Counted from the stretch's first letter, positions 38,367 through 47,665 are shown. The stretch: DNA of 64,000 nt from Bacillus weihaiensis (GCF_001889165.1 NZ_CP016020.1:2640501-2704500), one strand, 5' to 3'. The notes: a model not told the origin generated them from the sequence alone. Translations and numbers: made by a program.

Positions 38367-38381
38367 TAATAATTATTATAA
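38367..38381 (-). promoter_or_regulatory. PerR-box-like operator upstream of zosA
   Basis: TTATAATAATTATTA (minus strand), matching 14 of 15 positions of the PerR consensus TTATAATnATTATAA. It lies 140 bases upstream of the zosA start in the stoA-zosA gap and would give peroxide/iron-responsive derepression. A neighbouring Fur or Zur reading is possible because these boxes overlap in form. Confidence 0.7.
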
Positions 38382-38493
38382 TTATTAAATTAAAATGATT
38401 ATTGATAAGGAGAAGCATTCTCAATTACTAAACTACGATTTCACTCTCTTAGAATTAACTAAAAATGGAAGGTTATCTCAACTTGCTTTTCTA

Positions 38494-38997
38494 TTAATGG
38501 ATATCTTTAATTAGCTTCGTCAATTGTTCACTTGTAATGGGACCCATTACTTTGTGAGCAACCATTCCATTTTCATCAATAATAAAAGTGGTAGGAACAC
38601 CCATTATCCGATAATCTTTCGCTACTTTTCCATCTATATCCAAGCCAACAGTAAAGGTCAATTTTGCCTGTTGACTAAATTGACGAACATCCTCAACTGA
38701 ACTTTCAGAAGACGTAACATTAATAGCTACTATCTCAACACCGTCTATGCCTTGTTCGTAAAAATCACTTAACTCCATTAGCTCTTCTTGACAATACCCG
38801 CACCAAGTTGTCCAAAAAGGAAGAACAACAATTTTACCTTTATAATCACTTAGTTTTACTTTTTGATCCGAACTTGTTAGTAAAGTAAATTCACTTGCCC
38901 TATTTTGATTTAGTGTTTCAGCAAAACCACTCGTTGTAAAAAAATGTGAAAATAATATCATACTAATTAGCATGGGACCTAATCGTTTTACGATCAT
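38494..38997 (-). CDS. stoA: Thiol-disulfide oxidoreductase StoA (spore cortex)
   Basis: 167-aa extracytoplasmic thioredoxin-like protein. The signal/anchor segment covers residues ~5-25, and the TlpA/ResA-type domain has PFWTTWCGYCQEELMEL with the redox pair Cys-Gly-Tyr-Cys near 65-68 and VPTTFIIDENG with cis-Pro near 136. StoA keeps spore-cortex synthesis enzymes reduced in the mother cell of B. subtilis. The position before zosA and after ykvU matches. The CGYC centre differs from the CPPC-like pairs usual in this group. ATG after GGAAGGTGGATTGATGAA. Confidence 0.87.
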   Translation of the reverse strand: MIVKRLGPMLISMILFSHFFTTSGFAETLNQNRASEFTLLTSSDQKVKLSDYKGKIVVLPFWTTWCGYCQEELMELSDFYEQGIDGVEIVAINVTSSESSVEDVRQFSQQAKLTFTVGLDIDGKVAKDYRIMGVPTTFIIDENGMVAHKVMGPITSEQLTKLIKDIH

Positions 38998-39099
38998 TTC
39001 ATCAATCCACCTTCCAGTTTTTCCATATGTTTTGTATCAAGGAAGGAATTTATGTACGGTAAAGTATGATTTTCCGTAATGTGAAGTAAGCTAAAATAA

Positions 39100-39122
39100 A
39101 AAAAAACACCTTTAACTAGGTG
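39100..39122 (-). terminator. Terminator of the 45-aa protein gene
   Basis: CACCT / AGGTG stem with a 6-base loop; on the minus strand about ten T residues follow. Confidence 0.7.
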
Positions 39123-39161
39123 CTATAAAAACTTCCTTCTATTGCCTTCTTAGACTTGACT

Positions 39162-39299
39162 TCATTGATTTTTATTCTTATCTAACAGGTTATACTTCAG
39201 TTCAGCTATGTCTTTTTCCATATTAGCCAATTCCCCATCAAACTTTTCGTCTTTTTGCTTTAAATGGTCTCCTAAACTTCCTCTTTCATTCTTATCCAT
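39162..39299 (-). CDS. Small hydrophilic helical protein (45 aa)
   Basis: 45 aa, ATG start with AGGTGAACAGC upstream and a terminator ~40 bases downstream. The middle (EKFDGELANMEKDIAELKYN) looks like a short amphipathic or coiled-coil helix. It is absent from routine calls because of its size. Unknown function. Stands alone between stoA and a family-A repeat. Confidence 0.6.
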   Translation of the reverse strand: MDKNERGSLGDHLKQKDEKFDGELANMEKDIAELKYNLLDKNKNQ

Positions 39300-39327
39300 G
39301 CTGTTCACCTACTTTCTTATTCTATAA

Positions 39328-39478
39328 GGGAGCTCACCTCCTCCCCGCGAAAAGCGAGCATCTGGAGCGGAATGTAATCTGACTGGACACTTGATAAATA
39401 GCCACAGATTACAACAAATGCCAAAATATAAAAGGTATTAAATTCTCTAGGTCTGTGTTTCTTTAAATAAGCATTTAT
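39328..39478 (+). repeat. Dispersed intergenic repeat, family A, copy 3
   Basis: Contains CCCCGCGAAAAGCGAGCA, CTGGAGCGGAAT, GACACTTGATAAATAGC, TAAAAGGTATTAAATTCT and GTGTTTCTTTAAATAAGCAT in the same order as copies 1 and 2. The 5' part is truncated. Confidence 0.7.
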
Positions 39479-39600
39479 GAGATTAATTCTATTGTATAAA
39501 TATATTCACAAAGAATGATCCGGTGTATTTAATTGTTGACTAAATATGATTTATACGTACTTATGCATCCCTCTTGATTACTTTCACTCTTCAAAGGAGA

Positions 39601-39632
39601 AAAAAAGGCTGACACGATCTAATCAGCCACTT
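39601..39632 (-). terminator. Terminator of ykvU
   Basis: GGCTGA / TCAGCC hairpin with a T-run on the minus strand, immediately past the ykvU stop. Confidence 0.78.
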
Positions 39633-39635
39633 TCC

Positions 39636-40961
39636 TTAGTATGTTACTTTCTTCCTCATAAAATAAACACTAACTCCAAGCTTTTGACAAATTGTCACAT
39701 AATGCATAAGCATGAGAAGTACAGCCCCCAAGTTCATACCTAGGATAATTCCTTTCATTTGCATCGATTCAATCGAGCCTAATATATACATCATGCTAAA
39801 GGAAATAATATGTGACCATATTGTATGGAAAAGCGCTTCCTTTACAAGTCCTAAGCCAATCAAATAAGCCTGCATTGGAATGACAAAGAAGTGAAAAAGA
39901 AAATATGGCCATAGTAGTTTTAAGTAAAAGGCTGAGCTTGATGAGTCAAAGAATAAATGCGTTAATGGTTCAGCAAAAAGATACATGATAATAATCGAAA
40001 TGGAGCCATATACAAAAGTGATATACATTGATTGCTTTAATAACCGAATGAGCTTCGGATAATCGTGGTTAGCATAGGATTCTGACACATTTGGTATTAA
40101 CATGATCATGAGAGAATGTCCTATGAAGGCTGGGAAAAAGCCAATCGACATGGCAACTCCAGCTAATAAACCATAATGCTCTGTAGCCATGACACTTGAA
40201 AACCCAGAAGCAATTAATGCTGTTTTTACTAAAAAAGGCTGGATAGCATGTGTTAGTGAATGAAATAAACGTAAGCCAGTAGTGGGAAACGAAACAGAAA
40301 ATAGCGCCTTTCTAACGCTTCGTCCACTTATTTTAGACACCTTTCCCTTTTTTAACGATTGATATTCAATGATATAAACCGCAACTAAGTAGGTACATAT
40401 AAGGAGCTCACTGCCAATAAGTGAAGCTAATGCAATTAATAGGGCTGAATCTAAATGAAACGAAAAGCTCTGGAACAGCCAAAATAAGAATACGAGCTGA
40501 ATCACTTTTTTTATAAAATTTGTAATCGCAATTTTCCCCATATGTTGTACCCCGATAAAATAGCCCTTCGCAATAGAGGAAAAAGAAACAATCGGAATAA
40601 GCAAGATAAATAACCATTTAACATATGGGTGATAACCATTAAATAACTCGAGATTAGGAAAGATAATCAAAGCAAGTGTAGTAATCACTATCGTTAAGAA
40701 AACTGTGATGAATAGAGTATGTCGTAGCATTGAATAATGAGTTTCCTGTTTTTTTTCAGCAATAAACTTTGAGATAGAGATCGGTAGCTCTAGACTAGCT
40801 AAGATGACGATTAAAAAGATAATCGGCAGGATCGACATATATAAGCCCATCCCTTCTTCACCTAGCTCTCTTGCTAAAATCATATTAATAAAAAATTCTA
40901 AGCATTCACTAAAAAAAGCAGCAATTACTAGCATTAACGTTCCTTTTACAAATGAATTCAT
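39636..40961 (-). CDS. ykvU: YkvU, MATE/MOP-type flippase of the SpoVB family
   Basis: 441-aa polytopic membrane protein with about 12 helices, of the polysaccharide-biosynthesis/SpoVB-like MOP exporter superfamily. B. subtilis YkvU, of similar length, is a spore membrane protein. The neighbours ykvT, ykvS and stoA fit. A lipid-linked cell-wall precursor is the presumed substrate, as for SpoVB (inference). GAGGGGACGACATC precedes the ATG. It is separated from ykvT by an inserted germination operon. Confidence 0.87.
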   Translation of the reverse strand: MNSFVKGTLMLVIAAFFSECLEFFINMILARELGEEGMGLYMSILPIIFLIVILASLELPISISKFIAEKKQETHYSMLRHTLFITVFLTIVITTLALIIFPNLELFNGYHPYVKWLFILLIPIVSFSSIAKGYFIGVQHMGKIAITNFIKKVIQLVFLFWLFQSFSFHLDSALLIALASLIGSELLICTYLVAVYIIEYQSLKKGKVSKISGRSVRKALFSVSFPTTGLRLFHSLTHAIQPFLVKTALIASGFSSVMATEHYGLLAGVAMSIGFFPAFIGHSLMIMLIPNVSESYANHDYPKLIRLLKQSMYITFVYGSISIIIMYLFAEPLTHLFFDSSSSAFYLKLLWPYFLFHFFVIPMQAYLIGLGLVKEALFHTIWSHIISFSMMYILGSIESMQMKGIILGMNLGAVLLMLMHYVTICQKLGVSVYFMRKKVTY

Positions 40962-41092
40962 GATGTCGTCCCCTCATTTAAACTAGTCCATAGTTAAACG
41001 GTATGAGACAAGTCATGAATTTACGACAGGAAATTTTTAAGTTCTTATTCATTTATCATCTTTAAGCGCTTGCACTTTTACAACCCCTGTAG

Positions 41093-42166
41093 TTAATCGA
41101 TTACACCGGATTCTGATATAATTACCTCAGGGATAATTTCTACAGTTAACTCAGGTATCCTTTCTCGCCAATTATCCAACTTGAATGACCTTGATTGTGA
41201 GCGTATTTCTTCTCCAATTCCGATTGGATCAATAGTTAATTCCTTAAAATACTCTATTAATGCTTCCGTTTCTGTTTTCATTTCTTGTTCAAATGTTTTT
41301 TCGACTTTGTCCGTCACTTCAGGAGTTATCTTCTTTCCAGTGTATTCGTGAATATATCCCTCAAGATAAACTTCTAATTGTACTTTAAGAGGCTCAGTAG
41401 AAACAACATTTAGCTTCATTGAAGATACGATACTTTTAATTCCCGCTGCTTCTCCATCTTCTAGCTTTAATTTATAAGCACCTTTTGTATATTGATCTGT
41501 AAGAACCTTAAAAAAAAGTAATTTATCATTAGGTATTTCACCAACAACCTTTTTATGATCAAATAAAGCTAACCCATCAATTTCAACAGCACCATTCTCT
41601 TCATTTTTTTTTATTATTGGTAAAAACATATCCTGTCCCTTGGAATAGTACTGGTAAAGGAACAGATGTAAATTGGTTCTAGGAAGATCCTGGTTTAATT
41701 TATTATGTAGAATTAAGTTTGATATATATCTAGAAGCACCCTGATTTGCAAATTCACCTTCTAAAACCTCCTTAGCATCTCCTCGTGTAACCGCTAATAA
41801 GAGTCTTGCACCAATTGAAGCGTCTCGTTGTAAAGTATCCACTAATTCGGTAATTCCCCTTTTACCAAGACCTTCACCAAATAGTACGATATCAATTTTC
41901 CCTAGTACAAGTGGATCAGGAGATTTTTTTTGAAGATTGGAAAGAATGTCTCTACTAAGTTCAGATTCATCTGTAATGATGTAATCAGCTACTGGTTGAT
42001 CTTTAAGATACGTATTGATTACAGCAGAGCCTCTAATATTGCCTTCATCCGTTAAGTCAAAGCCAGTCCCTGTAACAAGATTAATATCATCCAGGATTTC
42101 TTTCTCAACACATCCTGCAAGAAAACTCAGTGAAATAATTACTAGAAGAAGTCTTCTTTGTGTCAT
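41093..42166 (-). CDS. Germinant-receptor lipoprotein, GerC subunit (Ger(x)C)
   Basis: 357 aa. Lipoprotein signal with LAGC (Cys19), so it is anchored on the outer face of the spore inner membrane. The mature protein is of the GerAC/Spore_GerAC family; segments NLVTGTGFDLTDEG and ILVAVTRGDAK-like repeats fit. The C-terminal domain has a long acidic helix. Required, with A and B subunits, for germination in response to nutrients. It overlaps the gerB-like gene by four bases (ATGA). Which nutrient is recognised cannot be told. Confidence 0.9.
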   Translation of the reverse strand: MTQRRLLLVIISLSFLAGCVEKEILDDINLVTGTGFDLTDEGNIRGSAVINTYLKDQPVADYIITDESELSRDILSNLQKKSPDPLVLGKIDIVLFGEGLGKRGITELVDTLQRDASIGARLLLAVTRGDAKEVLEGEFANQGASRYISNLILHNKLNQDLPRTNLHLFLYQYYSKGQDMFLPIIKKNEENGAVEIDGLALFDHKKVVGEIPNDKLLFFKVLTDQYTKGAYKLKLEDGEAAGIKSIVSSMKLNVVSTEPLKVQLEVYLEGYIHEYTGKKITPEVTDKVEKTFEQEMKTETEALIEYFKELTIDPIGIGEEIRSQSRSFKLDNWRERIPELTVEIIPEVIISESGVID

Positions 42167-43254
42167 GCCTTATTCTCCTTTACTTTACGACTAATCCACG
42201 TCACTACAAACATAAAAGGAATATAGCCAACAATAATGTAAAACCCAACCTCACCAACAACGTCATTAAGTAGACTTATTTGTTCTCGCGTTTTAGAAAG
42301 TGTATTGGTTAACAATGCGATTAGCAAAATTACAACCAAAGTGTATTTTTGATTAAATTTGAACGCATCCTTTAAACATCTACTTGCACACCACAGTGAC
42401 AAGCAAACATTTGGTAAAATAATTAAACACCAGTTGGCGATTCCAATATATTCAAATCTTTCCACAAAAGGAAATTCGACAATTTTCCAAATTGTAAGTG
42501 TGGCCCACACATTTTTTTGTAATTGTTCCTCACTAAAATAAATAAGGGAAATGATGATCACCAATGTATAGATAAATGTACTAAACACAACAGCTAAATG
42601 AGCCCACTTCTTTGATTTTTCTATATTTTTGATAAATGGATAAAAAACAAGCAATGCTTCAAACCCGATAATTGTTAAAGACATATGTTTTGTAGAGATT
42701 GCTATATCCTTTACGGAATGATTAAAAATCGGCAAAAGATTACTAAAATCTGAAAACTGAATTGGGAATAAAAACGTAAATAATAAATACATTGGTAAAA
42801 CTATTCCAAAGAAAGAAATACCTGCAACGACTCGGAACCCTCCACTTATGATATAAAAAACGAGCAGTAAAAAGAAAATAGAAAAGATCCACACATTCAA
42901 GTCAGGGAACATCCATACTTCAACTATTTCTATATATGTCCGCAAAACGGTAATAGCTCCAAAACCAAAATATAATGCTAAGATTAGACTAAAAAACCCA
43001 CCTACCCACTTACCTAGAACCTCTTTATGAAGAGTAATAATATTCCCATTGGAATGACGAAGTGTTCTATAGATCATCCATAAGGATATATGAACGATGA
43101 AACCGGCTAGTATGACTGCGATCCATGCATCATTTCCAGATTTCTCGGCTACTATTCGCTGATACCCAAGTACCCCAACTCCAAATTGAAGAGAATGGAT
43201 TAAATAGAACACTAAAAAGTGAGATACTTGAAATCGCTCTGCAATTCTAATCAT
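42163..43254 (-). CDS. Germinant-receptor permease-like GerB subunit
   Basis: 363 aa, about ten membrane helices, in the APC-like spore-germination permease family (GerAB). RIAERFQVSHFLVFYLIHS at the N-terminus is typical. GerB subunits bind the germinant in the known GerA receptors. It lies 20 bases after gerA and overlaps gerC by four bases. AGGTGAGGTGAACGAAC precedes the ATG. Germinant unknown. Confidence 0.92.
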   Translation of the reverse strand: MIRIAERFQVSHFLVFYLIHSLQFGVGVLGYQRIVAEKSGNDAWIAVILAGFIVHISLWMIYRTLRHSNGNIITLHKEVLGKWVGGFFSLILALYFGFGAITVLRTYIEIVEVWMFPDLNVWIFSIFFLLLVFYIISGGFRVVAGISFFGIVLPMYLLFTFLFPIQFSDFSNLLPIFNHSVKDIAISTKHMSLTIIGFEALLVFYPFIKNIEKSKKWAHLAVVFSTFIYTLVIIISLIYFSEEQLQKNVWATLTIWKIVEFPFVERFEYIGIANWCLIILPNVCLSLWCASRCLKDAFKFNQKYTLVVILLIALLTNTLSKTREQISLLNDVVGEVGFYIIVGYIPFMFVVTWISRKVKENKA

Positions 43255-43274
43255 GTTCGTTCACCTCACCTCAC

Positions 43275-44759
43275 TTACTCATCAATATCCTTATTTTTAC
43301 GAGCATTTTTAGCAGAGAATCGCTTCGGCTTTTCTGTACGAAGTTGTTGTGGTCGTTTGGACATTAACGAGAAGGGTAATCTTATTAGCGCATCCTTCAT
43401 GTCAATTGTCCGTGGTGGATAAATTGGCTCTAAGAACGGTCTTCCTAAAGATGTTAATCGCAATAAATGGGTCATTAAAAAGCAAAAACAAAGGACGATT
43501 CCTAAGAGCCCCAACCATTCTGCAAAAAAGAGAAATGGAAATCGGAGCATCCTTATCGTATTACCCATTGCATATATAGGCGTTGTAAAGGATGCTAATG
43601 CAGATAGAGCAACAATTATTAAAAGAATATTACTTGTTAAACCGGCTTCAACAGATGCTGTTCCAATGACAATCCCACCAACGATACCAATTGTTTGACC
43701 AACCTTTGTAGGTAGTCGTGCTCCTGCTTCACGTAACAATTCAATCGTTAATTCTAAGAAGAGCGCCTCTAATATTGGAGGGAGAGGCACTTCTCTTCTC
43801 GAAGAAATCAACGTATTTAAAAGATCATTTGGAATTAATTCATAATGATACGTTAAAGTTGCTACATATATTGGCGTTACTAATATAGAAAAAGCAACTG
43901 CAAATAAACGAATTAATCGGAAAAAAGAAGCATTTATCCAGTTATAGAAATAATCATCAAAGGCTGAGAAAAATTCAACAAGTGTTGTTGGACCTATTAG
44001 TACATGAGGAGATCCATCAACCATTACACCTATTTTCCCTTCCGCTAAAATGGATGAAACTCGATCTGGTCTTTCTGTATCCAATAACTGCGGAAATGGT
44101 GAATTATGATTATCTGAAATCATTTGTGTAATAAACGAGCTATCACTAATTTGATCAAATTTAATATCACGAATCCGTTGAATCATTGTATGTACATTTT
44201 GTTCATCACAAACATCATCCACATAAAGAACGGCGACCTTTGTTTTTGATAGATCCCCCACATTCAATTCATACACTCTTAATTTCTCATTCGTAATTCT
44301 TTTTCGAATTAAATTAATATTCGATTCTAAGGATTCAACAAATGCTTCTTTAGGACCAACAACACTGAATTCAACTTCTGGTAGTGACACATCACGCGCT
44401 TTATTAATGGTTGCCTTAATTAGAGCACTAGGAAGTCCATACTCGCTTAAACTGATCACAATATAGCCTGCTAAGAGCTTTTCTTTAATAACGTCCGTAT
44501 CAATTGTAATGATTATATTCTCTACTGGGATGGATTTTTTTAAGTCCTCTAGCTTATCCCACTTATCTGACTTAACAATCGGTAAAATACTCTGTTCAAA
44601 TGTTTTTAAATCTACAAGCGTACGAATATACGAAACCCAATATTTTACCTTATCCGTATCGGCTTCATACTGGACAAAATCGGAGGATGTCCTAAACCGA
44701 GCAATAAGCTGGACTAGTGTTGGCTTTTCATCTCCACCCTCATAGGTCATTTTATTCAC
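43275..44759 (-). CDS. Germinant-receptor GerA subunit
   Basis: 494 aa, the usual length for GerAA proteins. An N-terminal soluble domain (~1-250) has TEMISDNHNSPFPQ-like and ERPDRVSSILAEGKIGVMVDGSP motifs, and the C-terminal half has about five membrane helices (ILRQAG... replaced by LLREAGARLPTKVGQTIGIV). The A subunit forms the oligomeric, ion-releasing channel in recent models. Start is a GTG at 44759 with only a modest ribosome site. The operon order gerA-gerB-gerC is normal. Forespore (sigma-G) expression is expected but I could not confirm a box. Confidence 0.92.
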   Translation of the reverse strand: MNKMTYEGGDEKPTLVQLIARFRTSSDFVQYEADTDKVKYWVSYIRTLVDLKTFEQSILPIVKSDKWDKLEDLKKSIPVENIIITIDTDVIKEKLLAGYIVISLSEYGLPSALIKATINKARDVSLPEVEFSVVGPKEAFVESLESNINLIRKRITNEKLRVYELNVGDLSKTKVAVLYVDDVCDEQNVHTMIQRIRDIKFDQISDSSFITQMISDNHNSPFPQLLDTERPDRVSSILAEGKIGVMVDGSPHVLIGPTTLVEFFSAFDDYFYNWINASFFRLIRLFAVAFSILVTPIYVATLTYHYELIPNDLLNTLISSRREVPLPPILEALFLELTIELLREAGARLPTKVGQTIGIVGGIVIGTASVEAGLTSNILLIIVALSALASFTTPIYAMGNTIRMLRFPFLFFAEWLGLLGIVLCFCFLMTHLLRLTSLGRPFLEPIYPPRTIDMKDALIRLPFSLMSKRPQQLRTEKPKRFSAKNARKNKDIDE

Positions 44760-45095
44760 TCATAACACCCCGCACTTCCATTTTAAAGCTTTTTATATCT
44801 TGCCCCATTGTGGAGAATAATTATGCAAAAATTGGGTTTAAGGGGGAAGAACAAATTTTTTTGATTGCTGTTACATGTGGTTGTTGTTCATTTATCTTAA
44901 AAACATCCCCTTGTGACAAACAGACTGAAACCTCGTTAACAAGCTATTTACAAAGGAGTCTCTGCTCTGCTCTGCCCTGCCCTTCCATTCCTATCAAAAA
45001 TACATCGTTATTCACCTGTCGATACAGCATATCTTTCTTTTATAGTAGGAGAGATTTTTTTAATCTCATAAAATGGTTTGATAAGTACACACAAA
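44760..45095. other. Intergenic region upstream of the germination operon
   Basis: About 335 bases carrying the gerA promoter region. It includes a low-complexity CTCTGCTCTGCTCTGCCCTG stretch near 44959. No gene or known RNA motif. Confidence 0.4.
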
Positions 45096-45127
45096 AAAAC
45101 GTGAATTCAAAATGAATTCACGTTTTT
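45096..45127 (-). terminator. Terminator of ykvT
   Basis: Perfect 15-bp stem AAAAACGTGAATTCA / TGAATTCACGTTTTT with a 2-base centre and T-run. Confidence 0.85.
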
Positions 45128-45153
45128 CCTAACATGACCTAGCCAAGATCAAG

Positions 45154-45756
45154 TTATTTTGCGAAACGATGGTTTCCAATCGTTATTGTAACTTCCCTTG
45201 ATGTAATCCATGTACTTGTAGCTGTTTTTGGATTGTAGAAGTATAATGATCCTTTTCCCATTCCTCTAAAAGCTAAGGCTTCTTTGACCGCTTCTTTTGC
45301 TGAAGCGTCAGCTACCTGATTAATTGTCCCATTTTGTACTGGTGAGAACGCAAAATACCCTTGATCTTTTTGGTAAATAACGTCTTTTACAGTATTAGGG
45401 AATAAAGAACTATCTACACGATTTAGGACCACAGAAGCTACTGCTACTTTCCCAGCATATGGTTCACCTTTCGCCTCAGAATGTACTAAACGTGCTAACA
45501 AATCCATCTCATAAGAAGTTAAAGTGGATGGAATTGTTAACTTTTCACCTACGAACAATAAATGAGACGATTTCTTATTTGTTGACATTAATGTTTGAAC
45601 AGATACACCATATTTTTTACCTAGTAACCATAATGTATCTCCTGATTGCACTTGATGTGTTGTTGCAGCATTAGCTTTCGTATCAGGAGTGGCCATCGCA
45701 GTGAGCGATAAAGCTAATGTTGAAACAGCAACAAGTTTTATAATGAATTTTTTCAT
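45154..45756 (-). CDS. ykvT: YkvT-like cell-wall hydrolase (LysM + SleB-type domain)
   Basis: 200 aa, secreted: signal peptide ~1-30 (cut after ANA), LysM peptidoglycan-binding domain ~34-78 (HQVQSGDTLWLLGKKYGV), and a hydrolase_2/SleB-type domain from ~87 to the end (RLVHSEAKGEPYAGKVAVASVVLNRV, with the presumed catalytic Glu). Such enzymes digest cortex or germ-cell wall peptidoglycan. Length and order match B. subtilis YkvT. Own terminator. Substrate activity is not established for YkvT. Confidence 0.88.
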   Translation of the reverse strand: MKKFIIKLVAVSTLALSLTAMATPDTKANAATTHQVQSGDTLWLLGKKYGVSVQTLMSTNKKSSHLLFVGEKLTIPSTLTSYEMDLLARLVHSEAKGEPYAGKVAVASVVLNRVDSSLFPNTVKDVIYQKDQGYFAFSPVQNGTINQVADASAKEAVKEALAFRGMGKGSLYFYNPKTATSTWITSREVTITIGNHRFAK

Positions 45757-46010
45757 CTATTCGTAACCTCCTAAAGGTTCGTAATTTTCGTGTCCGTTTT
45801 GACTACATGTACTAGACTAACAGGTTCTAATTTTGATAGCACCCCTCAAATTTTGGTAGAATTGACAATCGACTATTTTGTGACATCCGAGTTAGAAGAA
45901 TAGAAAAACGAAGTTGAAATTTTTATCTACTCTTATCCTTGAACAACAGCTTAGAAAGTCACATAGACTGAAGACAAACTCAGGTAAAAATCGGGCTTGC
46001 CTACAGATAC

Positions 46011-46044
46011 AAAAGAACCGAGGAATTAGCTCCTCGGTTCTTTT
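46011..46044 (-). terminator. Terminator of the 64-aa protein gene
   Basis: Perfect 14-bp stem AAAAGAACCGAGGA / TCCTCGGTTCTTTT with a 6-base loop; overlaps the end of the gene. Confidence 0.85.
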
Positions 46045-46220
46045 AAGTAATGATATATAATACTGCCACCTTGCTGTGCAATACCTCTGAAATGTTTAAA
46101 ATCCTCTCGATTTACTAGAATTGTTCGCAAGGATAAAAATTGATCTTTAGGTACATGATATTCATTCAAGTCCCCATTTTTCAACTGATCTAGCATTTCA
46201 TTTATTGTACTTGAATCCAT
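46026..46220 (-). CDS. Small hypothetical protein (64 aa)
   Basis: 64 aa, no membrane segment; starts MDSSTINEMLDQLKNG and ends FKHFRGIAQQGGSIIYHYLK. GAGGGC precedes the ATG and a strong terminator closes the gene. The C-terminal HFRG..QQGG pattern looks conserved, but I do not recognise the family. Monocistronic, next to the SDR-like gene. Confidence 0.65.
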   Translation of the reverse strand: MDSSTINEMLDQLKNGDLNEYHVPKDQFLSLRTILVNREDFKHFRGIAQQGGSIIYHYLKEPRS

Positions 46221-46275
46221 CTTTTGCCCTCACTTTTTACATAACATGAATTTATAGTATATCACTTTGTATCAC

Positions 46276-46923
46276 TCAATGAATATATTTTAACGCCTCT
46301 TCGACTTCCTTTAGACCTGAAGTAATTTCAAATACCTCATTTTTTGCTTCCATCATCGTTAAGCTTGCAATAAGTGTTTTTGCAACAGCTTCACGAGAGA
46401 TTGTCAAACTTTTATCAGGCAATGAAACCTTTGCAGTAATGAGAGTTTGTTCTTTCTCGTTTGACAAACTCGTAGGTCGAACAATCGTATAAGGGACACC
46501 AGACTTCATTAAATATTCATCAGCGTTTTGTTTCGCCGTTAAATAATGCCTCATTTCCTCAGGAGCCACCTCAGGAGAATCCGCTCCTACTGAACTTAAC
46601 ATAACAAAATGCTTTATGTCATTGCTTTTAGCTAAATCAATTGCTTTCTTAGCACCTTCTTGATCAACTGATATTGTTTTCTCAGGTCCTGTCTTTGATC
46701 CTGAGCCAGCTGCAAAAATACAAGCATCTATTTCAGTAAAAGCATGCTCCATATCCCCCTCAAGATTTGCCACCACAATGTGATCTGCCCCTAATTCTTT
46801 CAACTCTTCACCTTGCTTTTCTTCTCTAACCATAGCAGTCGTTTCATGTTGATTATTTTGTTTTAATTGACTAATAAGATTTCTTCCAGTATGTCCATTT
46901 GCACCAATAATGAGAATATTCAT
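46276..46923 (-). CDS. NAD(P)-binding atypical SDR (YhfK-like)
   Basis: 215 aa, length of B. subtilis YhfK. N-terminal NAD(P)-motif ILIIGANGHTGRNLI, VMLSSVGADSPE near 111 and YTIVRPTSLSNE near 149 place it in the atypical extended SDR group with NmrA/YhfK-like proteins; the Tyr-Lys pair is not clear. Possibly a redox sensor rather than an enzyme (inference). Monocistronic. Confidence 0.82.
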   Translation of the reverse strand: MNILIIGANGHTGRNLISQLKQNNQHETTAMVREEKQGEELKELGADHIVVANLEGDMEHAFTEIDACIFAAGSGSKTGPEKTISVDQEGAKKAIDLAKSNDIKHFVMLSSVGADSPEVAPEEMRHYLTAKQNADEYLMKSGVPYTIVRPTSLSNEKEQTLITAKVSLPDKSLTISREAVAKTLIASLTMMEAKNEVFEITSGLKEVEEALKYIH

Positions 46924-47387
46924 AGAGTATCATCCTTTTTTTAGGCTGTAGAATGGTCGTTGCTTGTCCATAATGACAACAGGTTTGATTAATATTTCAG
47001 TTTATTCCATGATGAAGAGTCGTAGACAAACCTTCTTATTGCCAAAGAAAACAACAACCATCTATCAATAGCCATTAATTAATGTCTACTAAAGAATTTC
47101 CCTATTTTATAGCAAGTAAAACAAGTAAAAAAACAAATCATTATTTCACTATATATTTTAGGTGCTTTCAATCTTCCGCACAAACCCTTCCATCATCTGT
47201 AAAAAAAAATAACAAATTGTTTGGAAACCCTTTACTTACAGAAAAAAATAGTGTTAAATAATTCTAATAGAGGTTTTCCCTTTCATTATTGAAGTGCTTT
47301 TGGCTCGAAGCACCAACAAATACGTAAAATAATCACACATATAAAAAGAGTAGTTGATTGTTGAAGAATCTGTAAAGGAGCGAGGCA
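46924..47387. other. Divergent intergenic region upstream of ykvS
   Basis: About 460 A+T-rich bases between divergent genes (46923 minus and ykvS plus). Nothing beyond expected promoters is recognised. Confidence 0.4.
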
Positions 47388-47576
47388 ATGAAGATCGCTA
47401 AAGTTGGAAGTATCATTGAATTTAGAGACGGATTAACAGGTGTAGTTGAAAAAGTAAATGAAAATTCTGTTATTGTTGATTTAACATATATGGAAAACTT
47501 CAGAGACTTAGATCTTGATAGACGCACTGTTGTTAATCACAAAAACTATAAAATTATTAAGGATTCATTTTCCTAA
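47388..47576 (+). CDS. ykvS: Small protein YkvS (DUF2187-like)
   Basis: 62 aa; KIAKVGSIIEFRDGLTGVVEKV followed by VNENSVIVDLT, a small beta-barrel of the DUF2187 type. AAAGGAGCGAGGCA precedes the ATG. Size, sequence type and position between ykvR and ykvT agree with B. subtilis YkvS. Function unknown. Confidence 0.85.
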   Translation: MKIAKVGSIIEFRDGLTGVVEKVNENSVIVDLTYMENFRDLDLDRRTVVNHKNYKIIKDSFS

Positions 47577-47620
47577 AATAGCTAACAATTGACTGAGACT
47601 AGAGCATTTCAGTCAATGAG

Positions 47621-47665
47621 AAACCCGAACAATAGGGAAGATATGCACCTATTGTTCGGGTTTTT
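47621..47665 (+). terminator. Terminator of ykvS
   Basis: Stem AAACCCGAACAATAG / CTATTGTTCGGGTTT followed by T residues. The upstream bases AATGAGAAACCCGAAC recur inverted in the repeat at 18241-18568. Confidence 0.85.
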
